Shown in pieces: positions 37,180 to 49,800 of a stretch of 64,000 bases of DNA (position 1 is its first letter; every line of letters begins with the position of its first letter). The position numbers were made by a program, and so were the translations under genes. Source of the stretch: Marthasterias glacialis (taxonomy: Eukaryota > Echinodermata > Asteroidea > Forcipulatida > Asteriidae); contig OU452229.1 in NCBI GenBank assembly GCA_911728455.2, positions 24,293,347 to 24,357,346 on the forward strand. Direction: 5' to 3'. The notes beneath the pieces were generated by a model that saw only the letters and a list, made by a program, of their open reading frames with translations, made no database searches and was not told where the DNA came from.

Positions 37180-37673
37180 ACGACCGAAACACTCATCGTT
37201 TTGTCATCACTTTTATCAGTCACCATCACCACAATCATTCACTACTACATCAACCATTAACATCATCAGTATTTTTCTACATAACCAACACATTATCACT
37301 CCTTATCACTGAAATCATCATAATCACCATAATCTAACCACCACATTCAACACGATAACCGTCACTAAAAGGACGTGTATCACCATTGCCATCATTGTGA
37401 AATGTCATTGGTTCAATCCAATAGCCAAACCAAACTCCATTAATCTCAATAACACCATGATAACCTCAGTTATAACCATCATTACCATCATCATCACTAT
37501 ACATCAGGATTGTCAGCTGTAACTTCAACATCACCAACATGACCATATCTTAAATATCAATCAAATCATCAGCAAGACGACCATTACATCAACACCACCA
37601 CCACCATCATCATCATCATCACCATCATCATCCCCATCATCCCCATCATCCCCATCATCCCCATCATCATCAC

Positions 37674-37729
<56 letters not shown>

Positions 37730-38330
37730 CATTACTCAACACCACCACCATAACTCTTAAAACAACATCATCAATACCGCCACCTACACCCACTTCTTTA
37801 AATCATCTTCACCACAAGCTTCATAAAGTTTATCCTTTTCCTTCTTCCCTCCTCATCAATACAATCATCAAACTTATAATTACGTTTTTTTTTATCAACA
37901 CAATAATCATGGTCATATGCAATCATACACTCACCGTCATCCACGTATCATCAACTATACACTGATAGTGCAACTTTTGTAAAATGTTTAATTCTATCAT
38001 GACATGTTCATCATAACTACGATTATTGTGACAATCCTGAATTAAACCTAGCTTTCTCATCTCATCCAACATCAAACAGCCGTTACTTATCATGACTACA
38101 GGGTCACTATTGCCAGAATCAACACCATCATTCCGATCATTAAGATATGTCATCAAATAATCAATGTTACTTGCCTATCATTTTTATAATTAAGTTTTTT
38201 GATAGTAATCATATCTGATATCACATCATTCATCATCGTTATTATGTTTCACCATTATACATTTTTCACATCTTTACCCTGAACACTCACCACCAATCAA
38301 CTTTATGTCCTTTTTATTATCATTAATTGG
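37180..38330. repeat. ATC/CAT-rich tract with pure (CAT)n core
   Basis: More than a kilobase between the convergent oxidases is dominated by diverged ATC, CAC and CAT triplets. The core at about 37597-37735 consists of CCACCATCATC, CCCCATCAT and then an almost pure (CAT)n run. Poly-Met open frames across the core on the minus strand are repeat products. Confidence 0.85.
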
Positions 38331-40775
38331 TCACATTCGAAAATGATTTATCGCGACCATCTCATTCTGTTGATTTTTTTCCATCGGATATTTCTTTTGA
38401 TATTATTAACAGTGACTGTTTTTGCTGTTTATTCCAATGCCTTTCTGAGAATTTGTGTATCACTAGACGGTTTTACTAGATTTAAACACTGATAAAGTAG
38501 AAATAAGTCAACAGTAGCCATAAAAAGCAAATTCAATACATGAACATTCATAAAGAAGATTGATAATTTACACATCAATAGTCTATGTTATAAATAAGTT
38601 GATAAATAATGATATAGCTATCGATATTATGCCAACAAAATGTACAAATTATTGTTTGTTTATTTACAATACAATACACCAGCAAAAATTACTGCAATAG
38701 AAAAGTTACTGTCTGGATAACTATCAATAACTTAAAATATACCGATAATCTAAAACAATTTAATAGCGTTATTAAAATTAGATACATAAACGACTCGATT
38801 CTACGACGGAGGGATATGAAAGATTCATACTACAATGTGAAACTAAAAGAAGACAAAATAATAAGAAATACAAAAACAAATGTGTTTTCTCAGCCGATTT
38901 CAACAAAAAACTATTCAACATAACACCCGTTCAGTTTCGTTTGAAAATGAATGATCCGTTTCATCAGCATTCCACAGTCAAGGGGGTAATTCAGTGTCCA
39001 CTGTTTAGCATTCATTGGTAAAATAAGATCATTCAAATTAATTATCTCGCAAAGATTATTCAATTTCGCAAAAACCAAGAGCAAAATTTGAAAATGAAGT
39101 CTTTAATGTCTACAATTTAACTAGACTGACTGAAACGAACCTGAATGAAAAGATCGAAATCATGTGTGCACGAAAACGAAATTAAACGCAATAATAAAAA
39201 CAAAACAAAAACAAAAAAACTTAGATTGAATGAATTATGGAAACATGGGTGATTTTGAATGGGTGCTAATGAAACTGAATAAAGTTTTGCTGAAATTGAC
39301 CGGAAAAACCTATAATAAATCAATAAAACCAGTAAACACACCCAACGCAGCACAAGCCAAAGTATACAACATGGTTTTCCGTCGATGTATTCTTTAAGGC
39401 GTAAACATTTGTGATTTGGTGTATGTAGGAGGAGTTTTTCATTGTGCAATCAGTCGTTTCCGTATGCGAAGGTGTATAAGTCATTCCACGTGTTAGATAA
39501 CAAAAATAACCACAGAGAGAAGACATCGCTAGAAAACAAATAGGCAATGCACTCACATTATTACAACCTACACATCCTTTTTTATGTTTTTAATTATTTA
39601 GAATGCAGACATATTTTGGAAAGTGGTAAAAATACTGTACTTAATTTTCATGTGAAAAATCTTTACAAATTGAATTAATGTTCATGCATATTGTCATTAT
39701 TTTCAACAGAGTTATCAACAATTTGGGAAATCGTTCTTTACGGAAAGGCGGCCCCTCAGAAATTAGAAGTAATTTTAATAATATAAACAAATACAAAATA
39801 ATTTAAATGTAATGAAATGAGCTCGACTTTTGATTAGAGTACTGTCTGGAGTATTAAAGATAATAACCTCTAACCATTGTCAACTGTTATGTAACTACAC
39901 ATTATTGCGTGGAACTATTTTGAATAGTGTGTAGTTGGGACTATTTTAAACAATAATGGCTGCCGGCTGAGTTGGGAATGTGAAGGTCTACATATAAGGT
40001 AAAATACTACATGTTATCTATTAGTTGTAGTGATGTAATTCTTTCCTCGTTTCTTTGGGGTTTCTGGGGTTTATGTTTGGTCTAAATAAAGAAACCCAAT
40101 GGCAAGACGTTATTTCACATGCAGCGTGCGCAAACTTTACATGATCACATGAACGAAAACTAATGTGTTGGTACATGTACCGTTGGCGACGGATCATATC
40201 GTTAGCAACGGTAATTAGTATGGCCGGTCTTAAACCTGTTTTCATACTAATATAAAGTAATAAATATATTGTATTCACATCTCCACTGAATGTTGTGAAT
40301 AGTTTTTCTTTATGTATTAGCCAGTAAATGGCAGCCGTATATTATATTAATTACTACGTTCATTTAGGTTTGCCTTGTGTGTGTGGGTGGGTGGGCTTTA
40401 CACATCGGCACTTGCGGGATCCTGACAACAAAAGAACAGTGGACCCCACAAGGTAAATTCAATATTCAAGGTAAATTCAATAGGAACAAAAGGACCCCAC
40501 TAGGGAATTCTTTAGAAATAGGACAATAAGTTGAACAATGGAGTACCCAGCAACTGGCCATGTATAAGGATGGGTGTGTGTGTGTGTGTGTGGGGGGGGG
40601 GGGGGGCGTTCCAAAGGAGAAGGCTGATAAAGGGGCCTTTATTTGGCCGCAAGTTATGCAGCTTTTGTTGGATGTTTGGCTTTTGTTGATGTGCATCCAT
40701 GTGCATCCAAGTTGTCATAACCTTGTTTTACTTACTGCTGTATGATGCAAGATTTTAATGAACCATTATTTCGTC
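38331..40775. other. Intergenic region between the two convergent NOX5 genes
   Basis: AT-rich, with short open frames on both strands that lack coding character. A TG run followed by G (about 40575-40607) and a CCCCAC-rich segment (40420-40505) recall the similar combination near 28970-29150. Confidence 0.5.
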
Positions 40776-40781
40776 TTTATT
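40776..40781 (-). terminator. Candidate polyadenylation signal of NOX5-B
   Basis: AATAAA on the minus strand lies 70 nt beyond the NOX5-B stop codon, a typical distance for a compact 3' UTR. Confidence 0.45.
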
Positions 40782-40850
40782 TCGGTTCAACGACCTTCTG
40801 CTAATCCCTGTAACCTCTCAATATGAAAAGCTAGTACTATTGGAACCTGA

Positions 40851-43800
40851 CTAGAAGTTCTCTTTGTGGAAATGAAACTTGTATTTTTCACACATGGCCT
40901 TGATAGTTTTGCCCAGAATCGGCGATCCGCAGAAGAATACTTGCACTTTGCCCTTTTTCTGTGCAGCGATGTCAACGAATAACTGTAGAGAGCAGAAACA
41001 ATTAAATTATTGCTAAATTGTAAATACATTATTGGAGTTATGAAAGCCCATCGTGATTTGTTAGGCTTCGTTGTAGTAGGTTATTAAACTGGAAAAACTG
41101 AAATGTTGTTACAGTCCTGAATCGCTCTGTCAATTTCTGCAATTGTTAAGAAATCATTCAAGCATGGAAGCTTACCTTGTCCCAGTTGGGCCTACCGGGC
41201 TGCGTCCTTGTTTTCAATCCAGTAATCATGTCCTTATTGCCTTTACTATGCATAATATCTAGCGCCATCTGTAGGCCAACACCTTTCATGTCAGTCTTAC
41301 CCAGGGCTGCCGTCATGAACATATGCATGTCTAGGAATCTTTCAGACATATCGGCTTGTTGAACTTCCAGTTGGGTCAACAGACGAACAAACCACTCAAA
41401 CGACTTCTGATTACGATTGATCCAAATGAAATCAACCTAGAATGAAATAAATCTTAGCATAAAACTATTGATTTGACTCGAGTCGAGTCAACCTACGTCG
41501 ATTGGATGTAGGGTCATAAAATGTCACTAAAACCAAAGATTTTCACTGGGTTCTAAATTCATCATAAACAAGGGAGAACTTTAGAACACAGACTGAATAG
41601 AAATGGTTTCAAATCAAATAAAGTGATACATTGTTTTTAAAACGTCGACAAGTTCAATTTGACTTTACTTGTATTGAGCGGACAAAATATATTTGAGTTC
41701 GTGTATAATTATACATTTCAAATACACTTTACAATTCACAACAAGGTCAGTTATTATTGATGCTTGTTACCGTGATTGTAAGAACACCGGACTCAAGCTC
41801 TGGTGTTTCCAATCAACGGAGTGTGGGTTCGAGTCCCGGTCTTGACACTTGTGTCCTTAAGCAAGACAATTAACCATTATTGCTGCGTCCTTCGGATGGG
41901 ACGTGAAGCTGTAGGTTCCCTGTGTTGTGTTATGCACATAAAAGAACCCAGTGCACTTATCGCAAAGAGAAGGGGTTCACCTTGGTGGTTCTGGTTTGAT
42001 CGGCGGCAGATTGCGCCACTCAGCACATTGTAAACTGTTACATGGTGCTATGTATTAGATCTCATACTTTAAATAAAAACGTAACTCATCATACCTATCA
42101 GGAAAAATACTGGAGCGCCTTGTATCCCTTGAATTTGGCGCTATATAAATCCAGTTATTATTAAGTATTAAACAATAGTAGTATTTACCTTTTTAATTCT
42201 CATTACATGTTCTGGGACGCTACCAATCCATTGGTGTTCACAGCTGGGACATGTTTGTTGATTGGTTCGACAGCGCAGCATGATGGATTGTAGAATGGAA
42301 GCGAAGGGTGTTACACCAATACCGGCCCCAATAAGAACGGCGTGCTCTGCGCGAAAGATCGCCCTGGTGGCTGTCCCGTATGGACCATTGATAAAGACCT
42401 GATTTCAATTAAAAGATGGGTAGACCCCTATTTATATTGATAACTACTGCTACTCGGATGGTTAGAGAGGCATACACCCGTTACAATTATTGAAATTCTT
42501 ACTTTTAAATAAAAGACGGGCTACACAGTCTGAAATAAAGATGTGTGTGTGTGTGTGTGTGGGGGGGGGGGGGGCGTTCATGGCTTAAATTAAATACATA
42601 TACAAGTGATTGTACAAACAAGCTCTCACAATATTCTTTAGAAAAACGAAACATACTCTCAAAGAATATTTACAATAGACCGATTGCAAGACCAATGTTT
42701 ACATGTTATCACGTGACCTGTACTACGTGCAAATACATTCCGTGACCGACAGAGTCATACCAAAAGTCGGCATTTGGTAATAATAACACAGCTACTAAGC
42801 CATTTGATTAAAGTTGTATGTTGTCACATTGATTTTAATCATATTACTGTTTCATAAACTACCAGTATTCTACTTCAAAAGAGGTTTATTTTGAGTTATG
42901 CACTACCGGCGTCAGATGATTATGTAGCCACCTGCCTGTTATTTTGTTTGTAATGTATGCCTAAATCACTAAAAAGGGGGTAAAGAACGTTGGAAAAGTG
43001 AGCATTTATACCTAGCCTTGCGAACCTTCAAATAGGCAAAGGAATCACATAGTTTTGAAAAACAATTTCTTTGGATGATTCAGCTTCAAAACTGTGAAAT
43101 TCTTGTGTTGAAAAGTGTGTGATCACGATCGTCTGCATGGCCTAACGTTCCGTCGTGCACTAATACACATCGTGCACACACGTTATTTATTGCTGGAACT
43201 GTCCTTACTGGCTTTATTCGAAGGTCTCTGGTACAAACTCTGAAATGTGTTTTTTCACAGATTTTGAGAAAGAAAAGCCTCAATCGAATAAACAAATGCA
43301 ACAATCATCATGTATCGTAGCGCACTTTCCCATAGAAGACGTCGTGTTTGTTTACATTTACTACAGGTCACGTGACGCGTGTCACGCAATCGGTCTATTT
43401 CACCATACATAGCAGCAATTTTCTTCAGTAGGCCTGTTATTAGAAATATGCAGTGGAGTTATTCAGACAGAGGACACTGACACTTTTCTGAGATTGAAAA
43501 AGTAGCATAAAATAAAATAAAGTAAAGTAAAATCCAAATTCTAAAATCGTTCCGTTTAGAAATTACTAAGTTTTAATTCTCCCAGGCTTGTTTTGATACT
43601 TATTTTAATTTTTAGATTAAGTATGAGTCAATTTACTGCGGATAAAACATCCCCTTTAAGATAGAGAAACGTGACTAACCTCAACTCTATCATCCTCAGG
43701 TTTCTTCTTCAGCTTCTTGTGCTTGACATTGGAGTGATTCTTACCAGTATCAAAAACCTCCACATAAGTAGCCACCTTGCCGTTTTTATCACTCTATATT

Positions 43801-46800
43801 GCCAGAAGAAAATGACCTAATCGTTTGATTTCATGTCATATTTCCAAACTGTACTAGCGAATGGTAATTAGGGATCCTTCGATGTTAGGTTGGGTAAGGA
43901 AGTCTATTGAGAGCACTTATAAAGCCAGAAGTATCTACAAGACCTTCAATGTGCTGTAAGGTCACTACTTCAAACAGTTTATCAAATCTAGGGATAAAAC
44001 CTAAACATCATGTCAATTCTTAGATATAAGCAGCAGCAGATAATCTTCTTCTAAGACGTACTGTTGAAGAGCGACGTTTGAAAGTTTTAAGTAAAAACGG
44101 TTATCTTATTGTTTACATTTACAGGAATGTTTTTTTATCAAAATTATTCCGGAGGAATAATATGTTTACTCTGATAATGAAATTAAATATAAAATTAAAT
44201 GTTGGAGTCTTGCAAAATAGGACTTAATCATTTTCAACTCGACGATTCAACCGATCACTTCTTGAAGAAGTAAATATTTCTGACGGAGGATAAGAAGAAT
44301 AAAAAGAATACAAGACAACCTTACTTACACTCACCCAGCTCATGCTCTTAGTTACCGGGTGACGATCCATCTTATCTCCCGCCATCCGATACCGGAAAGA
44401 ATCCGTGGTTGGGCTTGGGGGTAAATCTACCACACCCATGGACTCAGTGTCTGGTGTCTTCTCTGCCGATGTACTGCCGTTGGATCGCTTCGATTTACTG
44501 CGAACGGAAAGCTGCCGATTACGGCGATGACGTTCGTCGTAAAAACTGTAAAGTTTGTTTGTCCAGTTACCTGCTGAGCGTATGTGCATCGAAATCGTGT
44601 CTAAAAAAATAAAACATAAAAATAATGATTTTAATTCTTTTTGTACGATGCTAAAAACTAAGACGCACGATGAAAAAGGTTCAGATTTGAAGAGTTTTGT
44701 TCAGGCTATACTTATTATTAACATGAAATAAAAACATAACAATTAAGGAGTTTGATGTTTTCGTTTACGTTGTATAGAGGGTGGGCTAGGAAAGATTATT
44801 TCAAGTAAGCTAAGATGAGAAACACCTAAAAATAATAAATCAAATTAAAATTAAAATTAAAACAAAAACATAGAAAACTTAGTTTATGATATATTATAGT
44901 TTGTTGCCTGAAGACTGGGAAGGAGAACTTCAGTTTGACTGATTACAACTATTTAATCTTACTACTTTTGTCAGTAGTTTCTCTCTACTTACCTGGTTGT
45001 TCTGGTGCACTGCTGATAGTAAACGGGTGCCATTCATGCTTTGCAACCTCAGGAATGTTAATGAAAAGGTAGTCTCCCGGCTCATAATCAAAATGAGGCG
45101 GCCTCGTTATCATAAGATGGGTTACCTAAGGTGTAATGGGAAAAAATGTCACAGGTTGCAATCAGAGAGACACTTTATTGAAAAATTTGTTATTATTAAG
45201 TTTCTTAAACTAGTCTTGAAAAAAAGAATTGTTTGAGAGATGCGTGAATTTATTCACAGCTTTTATAACGATCAAGAAATGTAGAAACGTATTGGTTTAA
45301 TAGATGGATATTAAAAGGGCGATGACCTTATTACAATCATATCCGTATAATGTCAAGAATGGCTAAAAAAAAAAAAAAAAAAAAAAGTTGATCATAAAAT
45401 ATGGATTTTTTTTCCTTCTTTTTTCCTTTTAGCTGATGCTCTGCAAAGTTGTTCCAAATTTGACAGAGACCATAGGCCCACCTATCACGTAATAAACTTC
45501 GGTACCGATGATATGTCTTATATATATATCTAAAAGTAAGGAACCCTAGGTACACGAGAAACAAAACACACATTTCCTGTTTCAAAATTAATTCTTACGA
45601 AATAAATGCATTCACTCTAAATCGAGTGCACTCATCCATGATCACAATGCATACTGATGCGGAACGCTACTTTGCAGATGTAATTTCGTTTGTTACAACA
45701 AATTGATTCAGTGATCAGTGACGTATGAAGTTTATAATCTCATACGAACAGACCTTGTACAGTAAGCTATCATGTACCCCTAAGCAAGATGACATAAATA
45801 TGGTATTTACATCCACAAAGACTCCATGTTGGAAATTGAGTTATAAATCAACTCGGTAACTAATTGCCCTTGACGGGCCGATTTAACCAATTTTGAAAAT
45901 GAGATCTCAGGTTGCCCCGTCGTCATGGAGCGTATAATTTCATACCGGCAGGAGTTTGGTTCTTCTTTTACTCAGTCGAGTTCGTGAGGAATAGCCGCTG
46001 TATCAAATGACCTCTTTATCTCACAAGGTCCTTTGAGTCTCAGAACCTAATTCATTATGGTTCACGGCAAGGGTTGCTACCTTTTTTTTCAAAAGAAAGA
46101 GCTAACATAAGTGATAAATGGTAGGGTCGTGGCCATTTCCCACTTTACCCCCTCTTGTTCCGAGGCGGCGGATGTACTACGATAATTAGAAAGCAATTAT
46201 CAACTCTAAGCCATATAATTGATGAAACCAATACTTAAAACTGCGTGTGCCGTAAAAGTTATAAAAAATTGCCAATGTTGCATAAAGTCGTTTAGCTTGC
46301 CCGGCTAATACAAGGTATCTAAGGTGGACGTGAATGGCCATGATTGGTCAGCAATCGCGCAGTGTTTACGGCGTTGTTTTAGTAGCAGTATGAGTGTATT
46401 CTAGTGCTTGAGTTTAAGGACCGGCTATAGTTTGTAACGAAATTACTTTTAACTTTTCCTACGATTAGAATTAGCCGGTAACTTTAACTACAAAGCTATT
46501 CACAATGCTTCCACTTTTAAAGTTATTTTTCGTTGAAATTTAATGCAAGAAAATTAAATCATCCATTTAACAAGATGCAGATGTGCATCATCTGTTTGTT
46601 GTTACATCGCTTGCTTGTCGACTTGTAACTCTCAACTGTTATAAAGTAAATCCAGGTGATTTGTTGGAGTAAACTTCAATCTGTAGGCTGAGGTATTTAA
46701 CCTTTGATCAAACCACAATGGTCTCAACTAAGCCATTCTAGTGATTCCGTAAGGAATGGCATTAGAGCCGCACCGTGTAGAATTGGGGCGTCTTTTTTTT

Positions 46801-49800
46801 CAATAATTTCAAGAATCTATTTCCATGATGTAGTGAATAGGCTCCTTACGGAGACGTAAGTGCCCAAGTCATAGGTGGTGAATCTAATCATTCACCCACT
46901 GGGTAGACGTCAGATGGAGTCATATAATTAGAGAAACAAACCCCTAAGCAATGACCTTATATCACGACTAACTACCAGTCTCACCACGGCGTACCAACAC
47001 TGCGATTGACGAAAAGAAGACGGGAAATAGCCTCCACCAAGAGACCTATTAAGGTACACTTAATTCACAGTAACAACAAAACAGAGTGAATCACCCAAGG
47101 CTTTCTAAATTTGTTTTTTAACTTAAATTAACCTTTGAATGGAGTTGTTGGGGTGTTTGTTTTGTATGTTTAGGGTTAGGGTGATTGGTATTTGTTGGGG
47201 GTGTTTGAGGGATACACTGCGAAACTTAGGAGTTGATTGATTCTTTCTGGTTATCTGTATTATGTGACAACACCGACATGGTGTTCATTTTACCAACAGT
47301 GCATTGGTAGTAATTAACACCGCGTCGGTGTTGCAATAATATAGGCCTATAGATACAACAACAACAATCAATTTAACATCACAGTCTTCGCACTTTCGAA
47401 AAAAAACGCAAACTGTGATGATTTCCATTATACAGTGTGTTTACCATAAACTCAAACCTGAACAGCCCCCCCCCCCCAAAAAAAAAAAAAAAAAAAAAGA
47501 AAAGAAAAGCGAACAAACAAACAAACAAACATGACAGCATTGCCTCAATGATAGAAAACATTGTGTAGTTTGAATCTTGGCTGATTGCAGCATGGCATGT
47601 AATATATGAATAGTTCCTAATTACTCATTACACACCCATATTGATAGCCACAAATTACCAACGCAATTAACCTTTCTGAGTTATGTTGGATACATTACAA
47701 GTGCACTACTTGGATTGGGTACATCTGTCTGTATACACCCAAACCAAACAATGCACTCATAGTGTCCACCATATCTCAAAAAGGTTAATGACACTCAACG
47801 GTTATTTTTTAAGAACTGAAAATCTGTATCTGTCTTAAGAATGCAAGGACCCATGACAAAGAAAGCTATGGCGTGGAATGACATCTATGACGTCATCATG
47901 AAGCTCGTTGTGACACAACGTGGAAAGGTCAGTTTAGTGATTTATCACCAGGGATTATTAAAGTACTGGGGTGATGACGTCAAACAATCATGGTAGTAAA
48001 CGATAAATCAATCAAAACCATTGAACTCTACAAAAATATATAATAAAGTATGAGACATATTTCTTGAATCTTTTAAATTGGACCGGATAAAAATGACTTT
48101 ACATTGGCCTGACATCGTAGCTGCATTGCCTTCACAAGAGTTTAAAATTAGTCCGTGATTACCATAGCGGTGCGTCACAATGCAAAGTAGCACCAACGTA
48201 ACATACAAATCACAAAAGCTAATAATGATTGTTTATTTCCATATGAATATCGTTTGTATTTTAAGTATAGAGCTTATGCATTGACGTCACAATCTGGCCA
48301 TCTTAGTGGTAAATCGATGATAAATAATGAAAACGTACATCTTTGTACGCGCAGCGGGCGGAATGGGCCAATGAGCAACCTACTTTTGACCTCTAGCCGA
48401 AGGCCCCCAACTCCAATGACGTCATGTGCATAAACAATATTACGTAAAATTAATAGTTGTCATGTGCGCGTTAGCCGTAAAATGAAGTGCACGCAGTTTA
48501 GTTATAGACAAACGTTGTTACTAACTACACCAGCATGCGCCTCTATTAACGATACATACCCCTGATGGCATAAGATCTGCCTTCTGCACGTACATCTTGC
48601 CAAACTGTGCCTGTCTTACCAACCTAAGTTGACTAATTCTCTCGAGAATGAAGATTATGCCAGGTACGACGAACCAGTACCAGAACCTTGGACCATGCAT
48701 CAACAATAACCCCCAGAAGAAAATGTACATCAAATGAGTCCAGTAAAACACCTGATAAAGGGAAGGAGAGAACACCAAGAATCAAAATATGCTGTAATCG
48801 TTTCCAATTGGAGTACCGGAATTAAGAGACATTAAATAATTAAAACAAAAGTTTTTCGTGAACCAAAAAGAAAGAAAAAACTTCGTAAAGTGACCAATAA
48901 ACTTACAATCCCCCTAAAACTAATCTTCTTGAAATTGTACTTGGTTTCACGTTAAAAGAAAGCCATGAATTTATGGATTACCTAGTTGGCAGCTCCCTGC
49001 GTATTGAACAAAAACAAGATTAGTTTAATCTAACATTTCAAAATAACGACAATATAACACCTGTTTCAAAGAGAGATGCTTTGTTTTAAACTAGGACTTG
49101 GAACCCACTATTGGCAGTTCTCTTTTTATTTTGTCAAAGAAAATTACAGCAGAAAAGTAGGCTCGAATTGTTGTTCGCTAACTGATTTATCAATTCTAAA
49201 AATGGATGTTTAGATCAGAAGAGTAGTTTAAAGATGTTTCTTTGTTTGCTTGTAATTCCACCTGTTAAAGAGCTCTCAAGACCGGAAGTTACCAGACTCT
49301 AACAGTGCAGTTCTCATCTCGTGCAGTAATTACGGCCATAATGGATGTAAGTCTACTTAATTTCCTTAATAGACGAGTCTAGTAGTCTTCCACCTTGAAG
49401 AAGAATTATCAATCAGATATCATGTCATGCTTTGTCACATTTTTCAAACCGTGCAGGAACTCCAGTGAGTTCAAATTGATGATAATTTTGTTCAGTTTAG
49501 TATAGTGAAGACGGCGACACAGTTGTGTTTCATACGCAGAGATTAGAAAATTGAAGAATAAAATGAACCGAAAACGTAAATTAAGCATGTACAGCTGAAC
49601 TATTACATGATATACGGTATTTATTTCATATGCGTTCAGTAACTTGAATACAGCTGTACCTCACGTCTGAAGATTACAAATAAACGTAATGTCCTATTGG
49701 CATGTAAGACATAATGGCCAATAAATGTTTCACTATGTGGGGAAATTAAACCTGCCAAATGAAATTGATATTTTTAATTAGAGAATTAGATCGTTGAGTT

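Noticed and set aside
37584..37793. Minus-strand open frame with a long Met run
   Set aside because: It is a translation of the CAT repeat.
41763..41850. Possible tRNA gene
   Set aside because: It has box A/B-like elements but no complete cloverleaf that I can see, and it continues into a SINE body.
41803..42033. 76-codon frame on the plus strand
   Set aside because: It lies within the SINE at 41763-42163.
47170..47181. TTAGGGTTAGGG, telomere-like
   Set aside because: Only two units inside an intron; expected by chance in G/T-rich sequence.
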